NCBI GenBank assembly: GCA_019746155.1 | Contig: JAIESJ010000194.1 | Location: 1-7,584 of the forward strand | Length of the DNA: 7,584 bases | Reading direction: 5' to 3' | DNA from: Burkholderiales bacterium | Lineage (GTDB): Bacteria > Pseudomonadota > Gammaproteobacteria > Burkholderiales > SG8-41 | Part shown: positions 5,526-7,584 of the stretch, one piece after another | Position numbering within the stretch: position 1 is the first letter of the stretch | Layout of the letters: every line of letters begins with the position of its first letter | The notes under the pieces: generated by a model | The model's input: only the letters and a program-made list of their open reading frames with translations | Databases searched by the model: none | What the model was told of the DNA's origin: nothing | Position numbers and translations under genes: made by a program

Positions 5526-5541
5526 TGGCACAGCGTTTGCT
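5526..5541 (+). promoter_or_regulatory. Sigma-54 (RpoN) -24/-12 promoter for nrtA
   Basis: TGGCAC-N5-TTGCT matches the sigma-54 consensus with GG (5527-5528) and GC (5539-5540) exactly 10 bases apart. Transcription should start near 5552. Confidence 0.9.
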
Positions 5542-5586
5542 GGTAGTCAACCGAGAGTATTCGCGGAGCAGGACAGTTCGCGAGCG

Positions 5587-5600
5587 GCCCAAAGGTGGGC
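5587..5600 (+). promoter_or_regulatory. First ANTAR hexaloop hairpin (P1), second leader
   Basis: GCCC/GGGC closes the hexaloop AAAGGT, with A1 at 5591 and G4 at 5594. The stem is only 4 bp (one more pair with a bulged G), so it is weaker than its counterpart at 265-286. Confidence 0.5.
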
Positions 5601-5614
5601 GATAGGCATTTGGC

Positions 5615-5634
5615 TCCGGCCCTTGCTGGCCGGA
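5615..5634 (+). promoter_or_regulatory. Linker hairpin between the two ANTAR hairpins, second leader
   Basis: A perfect 7-bp stem (5615-5621 with 5628-5634) closes CTTGCT. The loop has G at position 4 but C at position 1, so it is a poor ANTAR loop. A shorter hairpin at 293-306 holds the same place in the first leader. Confidence 0.55.
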
Positions 5635-5636
5635 CG

Positions 5637-5654
5637 ATGGACAACGGCGTCCAT
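5637..5654 (+). promoter_or_regulatory. Second ANTAR hexaloop hairpin (P2), second leader
   Basis: This is identical to 316-333: stem ATGGAC/GTCCAT and loop AACGGC (A1 at 5643, G4 at 5646). Confidence 0.8.
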
Positions 5655-5691
5655 GTCGCGGGGAAATCTTCGCGGGATGGGCGTTTTTTTT
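5648..5691 (+). terminator. Intrinsic terminator of the nrtA leader (attenuator)
   Basis: Bases 5648-5654 pair with 5677-5683. After one G-G mismatch the stem continues through CGCG/CGCG to a small loop, and eight Ts follow (5684-5691). The 5' arm contains the 3' half of hairpin P2, so forming one prevents the other. Confidence 0.82.
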
Positions 5692-5706
5692 GCGATCGAT
5701 GACCAG

Positions 5707-5711
5707 TGGAG
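5707..5711 (+). promoter_or_regulatory. Ribosome binding site deciding the nrtA start
   Basis: TGGAG ends 6 bases before ATG 5718. The in-frame GTG at 5706 overlaps this site and is therefore a poor start. Confidence 0.65.
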
Positions 5712-5717
5712 CGTGAG

Positions 5718-7007
5718 ATGAGCGATGAGACGAAGCGTGAAATGGGCAAGAGCGATCCGGCACAGGGTTCAGGGCGCCGCAATTTTCTGCGGCAGGGCGG
5801 CGCGCTGACCGGCGCGGCGCTGATGAGCCTGGTGCCGGCGGGCGTACGCAATGCGGCGTGGGCGGCGGGTTCCGATGCGCCGGAGAAACCGGAAGTCAAG
5901 ATCGGTTTCATTCCGCTCACCGACTGCGCGTCGGTGGTGATGGCCTCGGTGCTCGGTTTCGACAAGAAGTACGGCATCAAGATCACGCCTTCCAAGGAAG
6001 CGTCATGGGCATCGATCCGCGACAAGGTGGTCAATGGCGAACTCGATGCGGCGCACGTGCTCTATGGACTGATCTATGGCGTGCATCTCGGCATCGGCGG
6101 CACCCGCAAGGACATGGCGGTACTGATGACCATCAACAACAACGGCCAGGGCATTTCGCTGTCGCGCAAGCTTGCCGACAAGGGCGTGACGGACGGCGAA
6201 AAGCTGGCGAAGATCATGAAAGCGGAGCCGCGCGAGTACGTCTTCGCCCAGACTTTCCCGACCGGAACACACGCGATGTGGCTGTATTACTGGTTGGCCG
6301 CCTACGGCATCAATCCCTTCAAAGATGCGAAAACCGTAGTGGTGCCGCCGCCGCAGATGGTGGCCAACATGCGCGTGGGCAACATGGACGGTTTCTGCGT
6401 CGGCGAGCCGTGGAATCACCGCGGCATCGTCGATGGCGTGTCGATCCATGCTGCGAGTTCACAGGACGTGTGGAAGGATCACCCCGAGAAGGTGCTCGGC
6501 ACCACTGCCGAGTTCGTGAAGAAGCATCCCAACACCGCTCGCGCCATGATCATGGCGATGCTCGAGGCGAGCCGCTGGATCGACGCTTCCCTGTCCAACC
6601 GCCGCAAAATGGCGGAAACGATCGCCGACAAGGCTTATGTCAACACCTCTGTCGACGTGATCGTCGAGCGCATCCTCGGTCGTTACCAGAATGGGCTGGG
6701 CAGGACCTGGGACGATCCGAACTACATGAAGTTCTACAACGACGGCGCGGTCAACTTCCCTTATTACTCCGACGGCATGTGGTTTCTCACGCAACACCGG
6801 CGCTGGGGCCTGCTCAGGGAGGAGCCGGATTATCTGGGCGTGGCCAAACAGGTCAATCAGGTCGCGCTCTACAAGGAAGCCGCCGCCCAGTTGAAAGTGC
6901 CGCTGCCGAGGGAACCGATGCGCGTTTCAAAACTGATTGACGGCGTGGTGTGGGACGGCAAGAGCCCGAAAGCCTACGCCGCGGCTTTCAAGATCAAGGT
7001 GGCGTAG
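5718..7007 (+). CDS. nrtA: Nitrate-binding protein of an ABC transporter (NrtA family), Tat-exported
   Basis: The 429-residue protein would bind nitrate (perhaps nitrite) in the periplasm and deliver it to the NrtB permease. Residues 19-25 hold a twin-arginine motif (GRRNFLR), then a hydrophobic stretch and a likely cut near Ala-Trp-Ala-Ala (47-50), so export should be by the Tat route. The mature protein begins with the family's VKIGFIPLTDC block and contains NNNGQGISLS, FPTGTHAMWLYYWLA and GEPWNHRGI, all typical of NrtA/CmpA-type binding proteins. Length fits the family. Bicarbonate-binding CmpA is close in sequence, but the NasT-type leader and nitrogen promoter favour nitrate. It is first in its operon, 34 bases before nrtB. 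No lipobox is seen. Confidence 0.88.
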   Translation: MSDETKREMGKSDPAQGSGRRNFLRQGGALTGAALMSLVPAGVRNAAWAAGSDAPEKPEVKIGFIPLTDCASVVMASVLGFDKKYGIKITPSKEASWASIRDKVVNGELDAAHVLYGLIYGVHLGIGGTRKDMAVLMTINNNGQGISLSRKLADKGVTDGEKLAKIMKAEPREYVFAQTFPTGTHAMWLYYWLAAYGINPFKDAKTVVVPPPQMVANMRVGNMDGFCVGEPWNHRGIVDGVSIHAASSQDVWKDHPEKVLGTTAEFVKKHPNTARAMIMAMLEASRWIDASLSNRRKMAETIADKAYVNTSVDVIVERILGRYQNGLGRTWDDPNYMKFYNDGAVNFPYYSDGMWFLTQHRRWGLLREEPDYLGVAKQVNQVALYKEAAAQLKVPLPREPMRVSKLIDGVVWDGKSPKAYAAAFKIKVA

Positions 7008-7029
7008 CCGGTTGGCACGTATCCAGTTC

Positions 7030-7035
7030 AAGGAG
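7030..7035 (+). promoter_or_regulatory. Ribosome binding site of nrtB
   Basis: AAGGAG lies 6 bases before ATG 7042 and fixes this as the start. Confidence 0.75.
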
Positions 7036-7041
7036 TCTTAC

Positions 7042-7584
7042 ATGAGCACTGTCACGATCAAGCAGGAAAAACCGGAAAAGCCGGCCGGTATGCCGAAAGC
7101 GGCAGCGGCGGCGCACGCCGCCGCCGAGCCGGTGCTGACGGTGGTCAGGCCGCGCCGGGTGCCGCTGATTGAGCGGCCCGCGGTGCGCGAGGCCGCGGCA
7201 TCGTGGGTGCGCGCCTTGTTTCCCGGCGTCATCGGGATCGTGCTGTTCCTTGTCGTGTGGACGGTGATTGCGCAAAACAGCCCGAACCTGCCGGGCCCCG
7301 GCAAGACCTGGGTATCCGCCGTCGAGCTATTCAGCGACCCGTTCTACCGCAAAGGCCCCAACGATCAGGGCATAGGCTGGAACGTGCTGAGCTCGCTCGC
7401 GCGCGTCGGCATCGGTTTCGGACTCGCGGCGCTGATCGGTATCCCGCTGGGCTTCATGATCGGGCGTTTCAGCTTCCTCTCGGCAATGGCGGCGCCCATC
7501 ATCAGCCTGCTCAAGCCGGTATCGCCGCTGGCCTGGCTGCCGATCGGCCTGCTCGTGTTCAAGGCGGCGAATCCCGCGGCCATC
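7042..7584 (+). CDS. nrtB: Nitrate ABC transporter permease NrtB (partial, 3' end outside window)
   Basis: An open frame of 181 codons runs off the right end without a stop. It begins with a charged, Ala/Pro-rich cytoplasmic tail (about residues 1-58). The first membrane helix follows (about 59-77), then the PNLPGPGKTW block common to NrtB/SsuC/TauC permeases and the FYRKGPNDQGIGWNV segment characteristic of NrtB. Two further membrane stretches (about 117-140 and 150-175) end near SPLAWLPIGLLVF, just before the expected EAA loop that contacts the ATPase. It would form the inner-membrane channel for nitrate, with NrtA as binding protein and an NrtC/NrtD-type ATPase expected downstream. Sulfonate permeases share the fold, but the preceding nrtA makes nitrate the better call. 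Confidence 0.87.
   Translation, partial: MSTVTIKQEKPEKPAGMPKAAAAAHAAAEPVLTVVRPRRVPLIERPAVREAAASWVRALFPGVIGIVLFLVVWTVIAQNSPNLPGPGKTWVSAVELFSDPFYRKGPNDQGIGWNVLSSLARVGIGFGLAALIGIPLGFMIGRFSFLSAMAAPIISLLKPVSPLAWLPIGLLVFKAANPAAI

Larger units (their letters stand above)
5552..5705 (+). promoter_or_regulatory. ANTAR/NasT-responsive attenuator leader RNA of nrtA
   Basis: The leader repeats the plan of the first one: a hexaloop hairpin (5587-5600), a GC-rich linker hairpin (5615-5634), the shared hexaloop hairpin (5637-5654) and an overlapping intrinsic terminator (5648-5691). A further possible 5-bp stem (5561-5565 with 5579-5583) precedes them. NasT is the expected ligand. Confidence 0.8.

Noticed and set aside
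5176..5605. Small open frames in the region between globin and nrtA
   Set aside because: They overlap the globin, enhancer, IHF, promoter and leader elements, and show no ribosome binding site or recognisable product.
313..5654. The 21-base exact repeat (313-333 and 5634-5654) as a mobile-element or recombination repeat
   Set aside because: The repeat coincides with a structured ANTAR hairpin in matching positions of two leaders, so shared regulatory function explains it without transposition. No transposase, target duplication, CRISPR array or tRNA gene was seen in the window.

Overview
The window looks like a piece of a nitrogen-regulated nitrate assimilation locus from a GC-rich proteobacterium, most likely a betaproteobacterium. 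This rests on gene content, codon use and the NtrC/sigma-54/NasT control style, not on a database match. All recognised genes are on the + strand.

Layout. (1) The left edge holds the last 30 codons of an ANTAR-domain antiterminator (NasT type). (2) Positions 96-380 are non-coding control DNA: an NtrC-like enhancer, an IHF-like site, a clear sigma-54 promoter and a roughly 120-nt leader. The leader has two ANTAR-type hexaloop hairpins and an intrinsic terminator whose 5' arm overlaps the second hairpin. (3) Positions 381-5293 are a tight five-gene operon: a FAD/NAD(P)H + [2Fe-2S] + di-heme membrane fusion protein; a membrane-anchored cytochrome with eleven apparent haem c motifs; a DUF3365/Tll0287-like mono-haem protein; a cytochrome c5-like protein; and a single-domain globin. 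(4) Positions 5294-5717 repeat the same control plan: NtrC-like sites, a perfect IHF consensus, a sigma-54 promoter, ANTAR hairpins and an overlapping terminator. (5) From 5718 to the right edge are nrtA (Tat-exported nitrate-binding protein) and the 5' part of nrtB (permease), which is cut by the window end.

How the parts fit. Under nitrogen limitation NtrC and sigma-54 would start both transcripts. Both would stop at the leader terminators unless NasT, freed by nitrate or nitrite, stabilises the hexaloop hairpins. The second operon imports nitrate. The first encodes what looks like a complete redox chain. NAD(P)H would reduce FAD and a BFD-type [2Fe-2S] centre in the cytoplasm. Electrons would then cross the membrane through two b haems held by two His-x13-His pairs, and reach a periplasmic multihaem cytochrome plus two small c-type proteins. 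A cytoplasmic globin may handle NO or oxygen. The co-regulation of this redox module with nitrate uptake is the most interesting biology here. Its terminal substrate cannot be read from the sequence; nitrite, NO or hydroxylamine are guesses.
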